Shown one piece after another: positions 1-7,400 of a stretch of 10,826 bases of DNA. The notes beneath the pieces were generated by a model. That model made no database searches. It was not told the origin of the DNA and was given only the letters and a program-made list of their open reading frames with translations. Within the stretch, counting starts at the first letter, position 1. Every line of letters begins with the position of its first letter. A program made the translations under genes and the position numbers. Source of the DNA: Brachionus koreanus. Lineage: Eukaryota; Rotifera; Eurotatoria; Ploima; Brachionidae. The stretch is from the NCBI GenBank assembly GCA_016987375.1, contig PJRA01000034.1, positions 123,393 to 134,218 on the forward strand, written 5' to 3'.

Positions 1-1545
1 AATTATTCATCATAGAGATAAGCTTGTTTTTATATAAAAGAGCAATTGTTTTAAGAGCATGAGAGAGGCGAGCATTGCTGACCAAAGTTTCAGCAGTCTC
101 ATAGTTCAAATGGGTGCACGTCTGCGGTTGGTTAAAGTTGAAATTTTTTTCAGCTAGTCGACAGCTTAAGCCAGACCATTTGAGCGGATAATCGCTCGGA
201 GTGAATTCCTGCAATTGTGCAACGTCTTGACTTGGCACTGGCACAGCCTCAGTAAACACACTCAATTCAATCTGACTGGCTTTGTCCTTAAGCATAACCA
301 CAGCCAGCTCATACCAGTTTTCAGTTGTTATTTCAGCTATAAAATCCTGAAATGACACCACTATGTATTCACTATTTTGCATATAGTTTATTGTATTCTC
401 TAGTTTTTCCTTAGCAGATTGAATGGCGCATGGACTAGAAAATTTTTTTTTCTAATTAATAATTTCAAATATTTAAATTTAACTTTTACTATCCGACTAT
501 TTGTGGTGCAAATTGAGTGTTGTTCGATGCGTCAAAACCATTCATTGTTATTTTAGAAAAACCAGCGTCACAAAACGCTTCTCTGACTGTGTGTACAACT
601 TTTGCATTTGCCATTGAGCTAACCAAATAAATTGGCTTATTTGCCGGATCTAAATAAATAAAAAATTTATTATTAAAAAAAGAAAAATTTTTTTTTTCAA
701 ACGAATATATTCTCACGTATATATTCTTTCATTTGAGGATCAATGGTTGTTACTACTTTCTCAACGACATTGCTGAACCAACCCCAAGGTTTTTTTGGAT
801 TTGAAGGTGCAGTATAGCTGTTTGTAGTTCTTCTCTCTGGCACACTGATACTTGGCTGCTGTAAGGGAAGACTGGAAACAAAGTTGGCTGTCGGCGGTTG
901 ACTGGTAGCAAAGTTAGTGGTTGGCGGTTGACTTGGTTGAGGCGGAAAAGGCACATTGGGCACAGTGTTAGGATGTTGGATGTGCGATGAGGGAGTAGGT
1001 GATGGAGCAGGTGGTATGAAAAGTCCGTTATTTGGAATACTAGGATCTGAAATTGGATTTAAGAAAGCTTGGCTCTGATTTACTGGTAAAACAGAGATGC
1101 CAGTGTCATAGACCTTTCTGTTAAGGGCTCCCTTGGCGGAGTATGGGTTGGAATTGTTGCTGCTTCCGGCTATGTTTGAAGGGGGAGGTGGCGGAACACT
1201 TGCTAGTGAAGATGGAGGAGGCAAAGTCGAAGTCAAATTTTGATTCAATGATGGCGGGGTGAGAGCTGGTGGTCTGGACGCGATTGGCGTGTGAATTTCA
1301 GCCGAATCGAATGCTGAGCTTTGGGGCTCTGCGAACAAGGCCGATGCAGTTGGCGGCTCTGATTTGCTTTTGGCATCTGATTGTATGGGTTTGAAGTGGG
1401 ACGAACTCGGAGGTAGAATGCCTATCGAGTTCGACAATGGCTTTAAATTGAACGCTTCATTTATCAAGTTATTGGAAGAGGATGATGTTGATAGGCCTAT
1501 AGTTGCTGTTGGATTTGTTTTCGGTTCATCGTCAGCACTCATCAT
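1..1545 (-). CDS. PRRC1: PRRC1 orthologue, partial (three exons, C-terminus beyond the left edge)
   Basis: Exons read 1545-717, 649-490 and 434-1, with introns 650-716 (67 bp, GTGAGA...TTTAG) and 435-489 (55 bp, GTAAAAG...TTCTAG). The exon phases fit exactly and give 474 codons with no stop before the edge; human PRRC1 has about 445, so only a few residues are missing. Residues 1-245 are rich in Pro, Ser and Asn with PPPP runs and no clear fold. Around the first junction the protein reads GWFSNVVEKVVTTIDPQM then KEYIHPANKPIYLVSS. Across the second it reads APQIVGYPCAIQSAKEKL, matching APQPVGY in human PRRC1, and later PVPSQDVAQLQ and YPLKWSGL, also family hallmarks. PRRC1 acts at ER exit sites in COPII coat turnover and has been linked to the PKA regulatory subunit; its C-terminal domain resembles ITP/XTP pyrophosphatases (family knowledge). 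The start is a double ATG (1545 and 1542) directly after an A-rich leader. Confidence 0.93.
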
Positions 1546-1582
1546 TTTTTTTTCTTATTTTTTTTTTTTTTTTTTTTTCTTC
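1546..1582. repeat. Poly(T) tract (A-rich leader of the minus-strand gene)
   Basis: Almost pure T on the plus strand, interrupted by only a few other bases. It abuts the PRRC1 start codon, so on the transcribed strand it is an A-rich 5' leader. Similar T or A runs occur throughout the non-coding parts of the window. Confidence 0.7.
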
Positions 1583-1890
1583 AAAATTTTTTGAATTTTT
1601 AATCTAATCGCTTTAAATATGTGTCAACTAAATTTTATTAAAATTATATTTTTTTCTATTAGTATATAAGCAAAATAGAGCATTTATCATAGAGACAATT
1701 AAATTTCAAAATTCAAAATATTCTTAACACTATAGATTTATTTGAAAAATTTTATTTTTAATTTTTAAAAAATTTTTTTTTTTTTTCTAATCTTAAATTT
1801 TTCAATTTAATCAACAGGCTTGTGATCTTATTATATTCAACTGTTTAACAATATCATTTAATTTAAATATAAAATTTTAAAATTTTACAG
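1583..1890. other. AT-rich intergenic stretch, 5' flank of PRRC1
   Basis: About 300 bases dominated by A and T homopolymers. It probably contains the PRRC1 promoter, but I see no convincing TATA box or initiator. It ends in a good plus-strand splice acceptor (TTTTACAG, 1883-1890), described with the next feature. Confidence 0.6.
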
Positions 1891-2140
1891 TCGGCTTGAA
1901 ACCTCAGTGTCCATCGAAGAACCCGTGGGTGCCAGGATTGGATGCTGATCTGATGCTGAAAATTAGTCACTCATTATTATTTAAATTAAATTTATCAATT
2001 GGAAGAAAAGATGAGAAAAATAGAAATAATATACATATGTATGTATAGACCTGGATAACTAAATTGAACACTGAATAATTATAATTTTTTTTTTCTATTT
2101 CAGCTACCATAGCAAGACTAAAGCTAGTCTTGCTCCGTAG
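1891..2140 (+). other. Exon-like block of uncertain strand and function
   Basis: The GC-richer island 1891-1960 stands out from its surroundings. Read on plus, it follows a TTTTACAG acceptor and is open in one frame (GLKPQCPSKNPWVPGLDADL) up to a GTATGT donor at 2039. A 65-bp intron-like segment then ends in a strong T-rich acceptor, TTTCTATTTCAG (to 2103), and the next exon would stop at TAG 2138-2140. Read on minus, the same island is framed by GACTAATTTTCAG and ACT|GTAAAA, which would make a 67-nt exon (1955-1889) that could be a PRRC1 5' leader exon. I found no start codon or upstream exon for the plus model and do not recognise the peptide. It may be a non-coding RNA, a leader exon or a transposon relic. 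The splice signals are seen; the gene is inference. Confidence 0.3.
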
Positions 2141-2156
2141 ATATCCTGCTGTAGCT
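2102..2156. repeat. Nested hairpin overlapping a splice acceptor
   Basis: Inner arms AGCAAGACTA (2111-2120) and TAGTCTTGCT (2125-2134) pair perfectly over 10 bp with a 4-nt loop. They can be extended by CTAC/GTAG (2104-2107 with 2137-2140), or be enclosed by AGCTAC (2102-2107) pairing with GTAGCT (2151-2156). The outer arm overlaps the AG of the plus-strand acceptor. The stem is short for a microRNA precursor, and the sequence does not match the histone 3' stem-loop. Confidence 0.6.
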
Positions 2157-3291
2157 TATCATTATTATATTATTATTATTACTTAAAATTGAGTCGTTTT
2201 TTTTTTAATAAAATAATTTTAAATTTTTTTTTGGTAATAGTAAAATTGTAGTTTTGTATCTAAAAACAAAATATTACGTATTAATTCAATTTATTTAGAT
2301 ACTTACAAAAAATCCTGCTTTTTGATTTTTTTCTTATTTTATTAGTTAAAATAGAGAAATTTAAAAAAAATAAAAATAACGTAAAATTTGGTAAATTTAT
2401 GTAATAAACAGTTATCGTAACACCATTGTATATAGAGATCCTTTTATTAATGTGATATCACACCTCGCAATACTGATACTTCTAGAATCAGAATGGAATT
2501 CTATAATATAGCATTCAACACCTCTAACAAGACATATTTAAGAAGCAAAACACAACCCTTTAAAAAGACATTGTTACTAAATCCTTTATTGGCATAAACA
2601 GTTAAACAACTATTTTTGTTATTCTTCCAGCAACAAATATCAATATATTGCATAGCTTTCGCAGATATTTAATTTGTATGTCAGCAGAAACTAAACACTG
2701 ATTTTAAAATTTATTTTCTCTGACTTGTCTTAAAAAAACGAATAACTCATGAATTTTATGTTCAAATTTAAAGCATAGTTAACTTTCCACTTTTAAAAGA
2801 ATATCATTAAAGCTAACAAACAGTTTTTTTACAGTTTTTAAATTTATTGTTAAATTGCCAGTACAAATAAATTTCAATTTTTTTGTTTTGAATAGCGCTC
2901 AATTTTGAATAACATGGTCCTTAGTTACATTATCAAAAATATTCTATCACTTCTACATATGGAAAATTTTTTTTTTCTCTTTGACATTTTTTTAGCAAAA
3001 ATTTGAATAAAAAAAGCCCAAGCAGCAAAAAGTTTTTTTTCTAAAAAATCAAAAAAAAAAAAAGATTCAATATGCATAATTTTATAATATTCAATCATTT
3101 CATGGATTATCTGTTTATTTTTTAATTTTTTTTTAATTCAAATTTTTTCTAAAAAAATCTCAAAGAGAAAAAAAAAAACTTGGCATATAGGACACAAAAA
3201 TATTCTTTCAAAAACTACTTTATTATACAAATTATTTTTTTGGAATAAAATAAGCTAAGATTTTAATTTAAAAAAAAAAATCAAATGTGTG
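2157..3291. other. Long AT-rich intergenic region
   Basis: It begins with an ATT-type microsatellite (about 2158-2183) and is mostly A/T runs. The only structured part is 2404-2604, listed separately. I see no supported gene between 2605 and 3291; a good acceptor-like TTTTTGTTATTCTTCCAG ends at 2630 on plus, but no matching exon chain could be built. Confidence 0.55.
2404..2604 (+). other. Coding-like remnant between short direct repeats
   Basis: Less AT-rich than its flanks. One plus frame is open for 48 codons up to the stop near 2593 and reads TPRNTDTSRIRMEFYNIAFN followed by TSNKTYLRSKTQPFKK. A different frame is open just upstream (SYRNTIVYRDPFINVI), as if one base had been lost or gained near 2455. 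The 11-bp sequence ATAAACAGTTA occurs at both ends (2404-2414 and 2594-2604), and a perfect 12-bp palindrome TGTGATATCACA lies at 2451-2462. It could be a transposon relic or an unrecognised exon; I do not recognise the peptide, and confidence is low. Confidence 0.2.
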
Positions 3292-3297
3292 TTTATT
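3292..3297 (-). terminator. Poly(A) signal AATAAA of the cystatin-like gene
   Basis: On the minus strand AATAAA begins at the last base of the TAA stop codon (TAAATAAA), so stop and polyadenylation signal overlap. This implies a 3' untranslated region of only about 20 nt. Confidence 0.65.
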
Positions 3298-3709
3298 TAA
3301 TTTTTGGCAGTGCATTTAACACTTTCTTTCTCAAACCATCTTGAATTTTTAAGAGCACTGTCTGTAATTTTTACTTCACAAGTTTGTTCCTAATAGAATA
3401 ATTTAATTTTTTTCTCTTAAATTTGAAAATAAATAAACTTACAACAACATTTCCACTCTCTTGTTTGATTGAAACATCCAAAACCATGTTGTATTCGCTT
3501 GATTCGCCTACTTTTGGCTCTTCGGTGGTGAATCCTTTCAAGTAGTAGTCGCCTGGAATTTTGATGATATCAGCTAAATAGGACGCTGCCCATTTGGAAA
3601 TCTCATCAGCTCTATGCTTGGCCAAGTTATGCTTGAGTTCATTTAGATCAACATTCTCGGCCAAACATACACCGATTATCAAAACGCTGAATACAACTAA
3701 AAATTTCAT
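3297..3709 (-). CDS. Small secreted cystatin-like protein, two exons
   Basis: Exon 1 is 3709-3443 (89 codons) and exon 2 is 3389-3297 (30 codons plus TAA), joined in phase 0 over a 53-bp intron (GTAAGT...TATTAG). The 119-residue product starts with a clear signal peptide (MKFLVVFSVLIIGVCLA, cut about residue 17). A helix-like stretch follows (ADEISKWAASYLADIIK), then YYLKGF, then KVGESSEYNMVLDVSIKQ (66-83) and CEVKITDSALKNSRWFEKES with Cys93 and Cys115. Helix, strand, a VG...Y..VLDV strand and a late Cys pair about 20 residues apart resemble the cystatin fold, where QxVxG binds cysteine proteases. Here that loop is PKVGES and the Pro-Trp loop is SRW, so inhibitory activity is uncertain. ATG 3709 is preferred over ATG 3769 because the TATA box lies at 3776-3783 and the signal peptide starts here. 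Cystatin is a fold-level guess; secretion is well supported. Confidence 0.7.
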
Positions 3710-3775
3710 TTTTAAAATTTTAATTTTTCTTTTCTTTTTTTTTGACTTGATTGAAATTGTCGAATTCAACCAGAT

Positions 3776-3783
3776 CTTTTATA
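3776..3783 (-). promoter_or_regulatory. TATA box of the cystatin-like gene
   Basis: TATAAAAG on the minus strand, 67 bp upstream of ATG 3709, predicts transcription starting near 3750 and a short leader. It lies between two AGATCT sites (3772-3777 and 3790-3795). It is the clearest core promoter in the window and sits in the 156-bp gap between two head-to-head genes. Confidence 0.7.
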
Positions 3784-3865
3784 AGCCCAGATCTAAATGT
3801 CGACAATATTTATCAAAGAAGCTTTGAACAAACAATTTAGAAGCTCGTAATTTTCAAAATGTTGA

Positions 3866-4106
3866 ATGCAGCCTATTTTCCAAGACCTTTGTGAAGTATT
3901 TGATGAAAAAGGAGCAAAAGAAATGTTAGATAATTTTTATTCGGCTTTCAAAGGTTTACTATATAATCTTTTCTTATTTACGTTTTGCAAAATTTAAAGC
4001 TTAATCTCATTTTTACAAATAATATTCAGGTAATCAACTTTTTAAGAAAATAAAAACTAAAGGTTCAAATTATCATTTAAAATTCTTGACAAAAAATATA
4101 TTTTAA
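3866..4106 (+). CDS. Putative 54-residue protein, two exons, unknown function
   Basis: Exon 1 is 3866-3953 and exon 2 is 4030-4106. They are joined over a 76-bp intron (AAAG|GTTTAC ... AATATTCAG) in matching phase. The product begins MQPIFQDLCEVFDEKGAKEM, continues LDNFYSAFKGNQLFKKIKTK and ends at TAA 4104. The N-terminal 40 residues have balanced, coding-like composition with amphipathic helix character. An in-frame TGA lies directly before the ATG, which supports this start. The end (HLKFLTKNIF) is AT-driven, so exon 2 may really splice onward, for example at AAAG|GTTCAA near 4060. No signal peptide or membrane segment is present. It lies head to head with the cystatin-like gene. I do not recognise the family; it could also be the first exons of a longer gene or a gene fragment. 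Confidence 0.4.
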
Positions 4107-4740
4107 TATAAAAAAAGAATTTTTTTAATGAATTTCTTTATATGTTAAAAAAAAATATATTTTTGATTAGTGTAGAAAAAAAATCTAGAGATTATGACAA
4201 AAAGGTTACAAAGTTTTAGATCATTTTTTAAAAATGCTTTCAATAAGAACGAAAAATACAGCTTTTTTTTTTCTGAATTGTACTTTATTATTTTTTCATA
4301 TTTTTTCTTGATCAAAGGAAGTTTCAAATTTAGAAAATTTTTATTAGATTTTTGAATTTTTCTAATTTAATTTCGCGATTTTCTAATTTATTTTTTAAAA
4401 TGAAAAATGGCATATTTTTCTCTCTTTTTAGCATGAAAAAAGCTGAATTAAAAATAAGATTAACTTTTTGACAAATCTTTATTTAAAACAAAATTTAGGT
4501 TATTTAGCATACCAAAAAAAACTTACAAAAGAAGAAAATTCTGGCCCGTGAATCTACAAATAATTTTTTTATTTTCAAAAATTGACTGTTTAGACTTGTG
4601 TATATTTTATGCAATCATTTTATGAATTCAATTTTTTCTTATTGATTTAATTTGTAAAAAAAAATGTTTAAGAAATATAACTGTATACTCTTTTAATCAC
4701 GATTTTAATGTATGCTTAATTCATATTTCTTTTATGCAAA
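4107..4740. other. AT-rich stretch, no gene seen
   Basis: Dominated by A/T runs, with short open frames only where the composition favours Lys, Phe, Ile and Leu. It could be an intron of the gene starting at 3866 if that gene continues to the exons near 4955, but no splice chain proves it. Confidence 0.5.
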
Positions 4741-4906
4741 AAAGAGAGAGTTAAATCAGAGACGTTGTTTGAAAAAAAGAGTGCTTTTCATGTGTTTTCG
4801 AGCATTTTTTGTGTGAATTTGAGTGTGCTATGTGAAGAAAAGTTTATGTGTGAAAAAGAGAGAACAATATGCGAAAAAGCATTAAAAAAATGTGAAAAAA
4901 AATAGA
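4741..4906 (+). repeat. Degenerate TGTGAAAAA-type repeat
   Basis: Variants of TGTGAA(A)n and GAGAGA recur irregularly: GTGTGAATTTGAGTGTG, ATGTGAAGAAAAG, ATGTGTGAAAAAGAG, ATGCGAAAAAGC, ATGTGAAAAAAAA. One plus frame stays open and gives a Cys/Glu/Lys-rich peptide (MCEKERTICEKALKKCEKK, stop near 4906), but its pattern follows the DNA repeat, so coding is doubtful. Confidence 0.5.
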
Positions 4907-4954
4907 CCCCAAAGATACCAAATACCTTTAGTTTTTCCAAAGATTTGATTTAAG

Positions 4955-5102
4955 CATGCATTCGTTAATGTAGCTCAGCCAGTCGTGATTTTAAGTAAGT
5001 TTGTAAACCTGAATTATCACTAAATGATCAACTTATGAACTGGTACCTAAAGATAATGCAATAGAGAGCTTGCTGGAAGAGCAAAACAAGCTTTCCAATT
5101 AG
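4955..5102 (+). other. Possible pair of terminal exons with poly(A) signal
   Basis: After an acceptor-like TTTAAG (4954), 4955-4994 is open (HAFVNVAQPVVIL) and ends at a consensus GTAAGT donor (4995). A 58-bp intron-like segment ends in CTAAAG (5052). The continuation 5053-5102 is in phase and reads NAIESLLEEQNKLSN with stop TAG 5100-5102; AATAAA follows at 5162. The size and donor fit other introns here, but both acceptors are weak and no upstream exon can be joined with confidence. They may be the last exons of the gene starting at 3866, or part of a transposon. The peptide is not recognised. Confidence 0.25.
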
Positions 5103-5154
5103 TCCGGAACGCTAGTATAAAAGATTAGTTTTTTTTATTTGTTTAAGTTTTTCT

Positions 5155-5599
5155 TTAATTAAATAAAGGTTTTCTAAATTCAGCGTTTACTTTCTTTTTC
5201 TCTTTTATTATATATATATTTCTAACGGGCAAAACCTCCCCCGTTAAATAAGTAACAATTTCAGACTTGTCATGTTTCTCCGAAATGGGCGCTTTGAAAT
5301 GCTGACAAGCACAATTATCACTCGGCTCACATATTAATTTAATTATATCTCCGTATTTTTAACACAATTCTATAGATATGAATAAAGATTCTATTCTTAT
5401 GACTAAAAAAGGTTCAATTACTTAAATAAATCTTATAAAAAAATAAATTGTATACGTCCATCTGATCCTTTCTTCCTCTAAAGCTCGTATCATCACTATT
5501 AAGTTTTTTAGACCAATCGTGTGTTCTTCTTAATTCAAGCACATTTTTTGTGTTATAAAATTTTTTAGAATTAAATACACAAAGAGTTAGATATTTCAT
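5155..5599 (-). pseudogene. Decayed coding stretch of unknown family
   Basis: Two minus-strand frames abut. The first, from ATG 5599 to TGA 5414, reads ...LELRRTHDWSKKLNSDD then TSFRGRKDQMDVYN. The second is open from 5421 to TAA 5155 with a single internal stop (TAA, 5361-5359). It contains IRIESLFISIELC, KYGDIIKLICEPSDNCACQH, FKAPISEKHDKSEIVTYLTG and EVLPVRN. The mixed composition, including three Cys, His, Pro and Trp, looks like real protein rather than AT noise. A 53-bp intron-like segment (GTATAC...TTTTTTAG, 5455-5403) sits between them, but splicing there does not bring the frames into phase. Either a base has been lost and the gene is dead, or the exon borders differ. I do not recognise the family; a transposon origin is plausible given the retroelement relics next door. 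Confidence 0.45.
5162..5167 (+). terminator. Candidate poly(A) signal AATAAA, plus strand
   Basis: AATAAA lies 60 bp after the TAG that ends the possible exon pair and is followed by a T-rich stretch. In AT-rich DNA this hexamer occurs often by chance, so it supports the exon model only weakly. Confidence 0.2.
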
Positions 5600-5643
5600 T
5601 TTGAAAAAGTAAATTCATTTCTGTTTATTTTAATATATTTTTT

Positions 5644-6300
5644 TTATCTTCCTTATACACTCCTTGTGGAGCATAGGGTCATTACTTTTGATTTCCACTT
5701 AAGTCGATCTTTTGCCTACACCTTTGCTTCACCCCATGTAATTGCCATTTCAAAGAGCTCTTTTTGTAATTCGATTTTCTTAAGTTTATGCGCTAGCCAT
5801 CGTAATCTTTTGATCTTTATGTGATCATTATGCACAGGCTCATTGATTCTTAATTTGTTTTTTTGATTAGTTCACCATTTGTTTCAGTGTATATTTAGAA
5901 TTCTTCTTAAGCTACAATGAAGAATGTATTAATAATTTTTCTGTCTACTTTAGACACCCCCCAAACATTCATTACCATACATTAGCATTGCTTTCACTAT
6001 ACCATTGTACAGCTTAAGCCTTGTTTTATTGCTGTAGTTGGTAGATTTCCATACAGGTCTGAGTCCTACAAAGGCACTTTTTGCTTTCGACAATCTATTC
6101 ACTATGTCTTTGTGGGATCCCGTAGTCGTGCTGATGATTCTTCCTAGATATGTGAAGTCTGTAACGCCAACGACTTCTATGCCGTTAATGTTTATCGGGG
6201 TGTTAAGTTCTGTGTTTATTCACATTATTTTGATTAACACAAGATCTTGCATTTTGAGCTGTATATTAGCTTCTGTATGTGAAAATAAAAGCTGGGCTCT
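5644..6300 (-). pseudogene. Non-LTR retrotransposon relic: RT C-terminal region
   Basis: The minus-strand translation starts in a degenerate LLFSHTEANIQLKMQDL, just after where the RT catalytic motif would be. It continues through TPININGIEVVGVTDFTYLG, GSHKDIVNRLSKAKSAFVGL and WKSTNYSNKTRLKLYNGIVK to MLMYGNE. These are standard landmarks of endonuclease-RT elements of RTE-like or related invertebrate clades (YLG..I, KA..AF..L, TK..LY...V, YG.E.W). After frameshifts, one at a run of six G (5957-5962), it resumes as LRRILNIY, IKIKRLRWLAHK and ITWGEAK...AKDRLKWKS, ending LCSTRSV at TAA 5653. The tail fits the usual W.EA...A.DR..W...V..LC.TR ending. In-frame stops and internal deletions mean it is dead. 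No polypurine tail or target-site duplication was recognised. Confidence 0.88.
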
Positions 6301-6872
6301 TTTTTTGAATGAATTTTATTTAAAATAAAATATAAAAATTATTTCCACTTTAATTAAACTAACAAGGAAATATTTATAATAAATAAATAAAAAGCTAAAG
6401 CCCAAAACTAGATTTTAAGGGTCTTTAACTAAAAAGATTTACTTGACTCTTACTTTATTCGGTCTGTTATTTAAACCCTTAAAGAATATTAAAGAAAATT
6501 ATTTTCTTTTTAAATATATTTATTAAATTATAACAATTGGACTCTTCTAGCCTAATACAAAAATAAAGAAAAAAAACTAAAAGAAAATTATAAGGAAAAA
6601 ATTGAGAATTATAACAAGATAGAAGGCGAGCTCTCTGTCTAATCCTTTACACAGTGTTAAATACTAGTACTTGCTAAACGCATGAGATCAAAGTATTGCA
6701 CTATGAAACTATAGACATATAATTTGGCTAGAGTCGGTGTTGTAGTTATTTAGAGAACTACAACATAGATAATAAGAATAATCTTTTTAACTGCATTCCA
6801 TTGCATGACTAATTGACATTTATGGAATGTTGCAATAATATAAAGTCTAAGGTATAATGTTTGAAATATTAT
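6301..6872. other. AT-rich stretch between two retroelement fragments
   Basis: No open frame of note and no retroelement motif could be read here. It contains one perfect hairpin (6738-6765). The part 6601-6872 is less AT-rich and may be retroelement sequence too decayed to recognise. Confidence 0.5.
6738..6765. repeat. Perfect 10-bp inverted repeat, 8-nt loop
   Basis: TGTTGTAGTT (6738-6747) and AACTACAACA (6756-6765) are exact reverse complements around the loop ATTTAGAG. It lies between retroelement pieces. No downstream T-run or promoter gives it a clear role. Confidence 0.6.
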
Positions 6873-7090
6873 TTTAAATATATGTTGAGCGTGATCATTT
6901 GTTGTTTCACATGTATTTGCTATCAACACAAGGTCATTTGCAAAGTCCAGGTCTTCAAGTTTGTTGTAAGACTCAACTTAATACCTCTAGGATTAGCAGT
7001 TAAGACCAGGAGCAGAATTGAAGAGAGTACGCATTCTTGTCTTACCCCTGTATTTACTTTGATGCTTTCAAATTGCCCCTTTCATAAACC
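6873..7090 (-). pseudogene. Non-LTR retrotransposon relic: RT palm motifs
   Basis: Minus-strand reading gives FESIKVNTGVRQECVLSSIL and then NPRGIKLSLTTN. After a one-base frameshift it gives NKLEDLDFANDLVLIANT. These correspond to RT motif B (GVRQGC.LSP; here GVRQEC at 7031-7048) and motif C (LEDLDFADDLALLSHT; here FAND at 6933-6944). The second catalytic Asp is present but the first is Asn. Several residues between motifs B and C are missing, so the fragment is inactive. It matches the same type of element as the fragment at 5644-6300. Both contain the stretch just after FADD, so they are probably two separate copies rather than one interrupted element. Confidence 0.88.
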
Positions 7091-7126
7091 TTAATAATGA
7101 TAAAATATGTTAATAGAAAAAATTAA

Positions 7127-7400
7127 CTATTTTAGTTTCAAATATATATCCAGTTTGTTTTTAAATTCATTCTTGGATTTTGCGTTAGCAACTTCAACTG
7201 GTAACATGTTCCACTCGTTTACCTCTCGATTTGTCAAGAAGTTATTTCTGTTTTTTATTTCTTGTCAGTTGTTTGGTCAATCTTCTTGGATGTCGTCGGA
7301 GTTTCTTAGAGCAAATATCTAATCAATACATTCTCTTTCTTTTCTTGACGCCGCTTGTTCCTTTCTTTAGTAGACCATCCAATGACACCCTAATTTTGTG
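7127..7400 (-). pseudogene. Second non-LTR retrotransposon type: RT C-terminal tail
   Basis: The last 43 codons (7258-7127, stop TAG) are intact and read IKNRNNFLTNREVNEWNMLP then VEVANAKSKNEFKNKLDIYL. This is the typical RT end of CR1/jockey-like non-LTR elements (R.NFF..R.VN.WN.LP..VV.A.S...FK..LD). Upstream, in shifted frames and with a stop, come LRRHPRRLTKQL (the usual LRGH..KL) and TKERNKRRQEKKENVLIRYL (the usual L..RR.RGDLI..YK). Frameshifts near 7258 and 7320 show decay. The tail differs in kind from the W.EA...DR ending at 5644, so at least two element families left debris here, all in one orientation. Confidence 0.85.

Noticed and set aside
753..956. Minus-strand frame overlapping the proline-rich exon
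   Set aside because: It is a shadow of the PRRC1 exon in another frame and carries no motif of its own.
1891..1960. tRNA or hammerhead ribozyme in the GC-richer island
   Set aside because: The segment GGGTTCTTCGATGG (minus) only vaguely recalls a tRNA T-arm and no acceptor or anticodon stems form. CTGATG is not followed by a hammerhead core.
3371..3769. Unspliced 132-codon version of the cystatin-like gene from the upstream ATG
   Set aside because: It reads through a GTAAGT donor, and its start lies only about 7 bp from the TATA box. The spliced form from ATG 3709 gives a signal peptide and a Cys pair.
4145..4327. 60-codon minus-strand frame
   Set aside because: Almost only Lys, Phe, Ile, Leu and Asn, so composition alone explains it.
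5223..5309. Two hairpins (TAACGGG/CCCGTTA and CTTGTCA...TGACAAG) as a structured RNA
   Set aside because: They fall inside the coding-like minus frame at 5155-5421, which explains the higher GC. Stems of 7 bp with loops of 10 nt or more are weak evidence.
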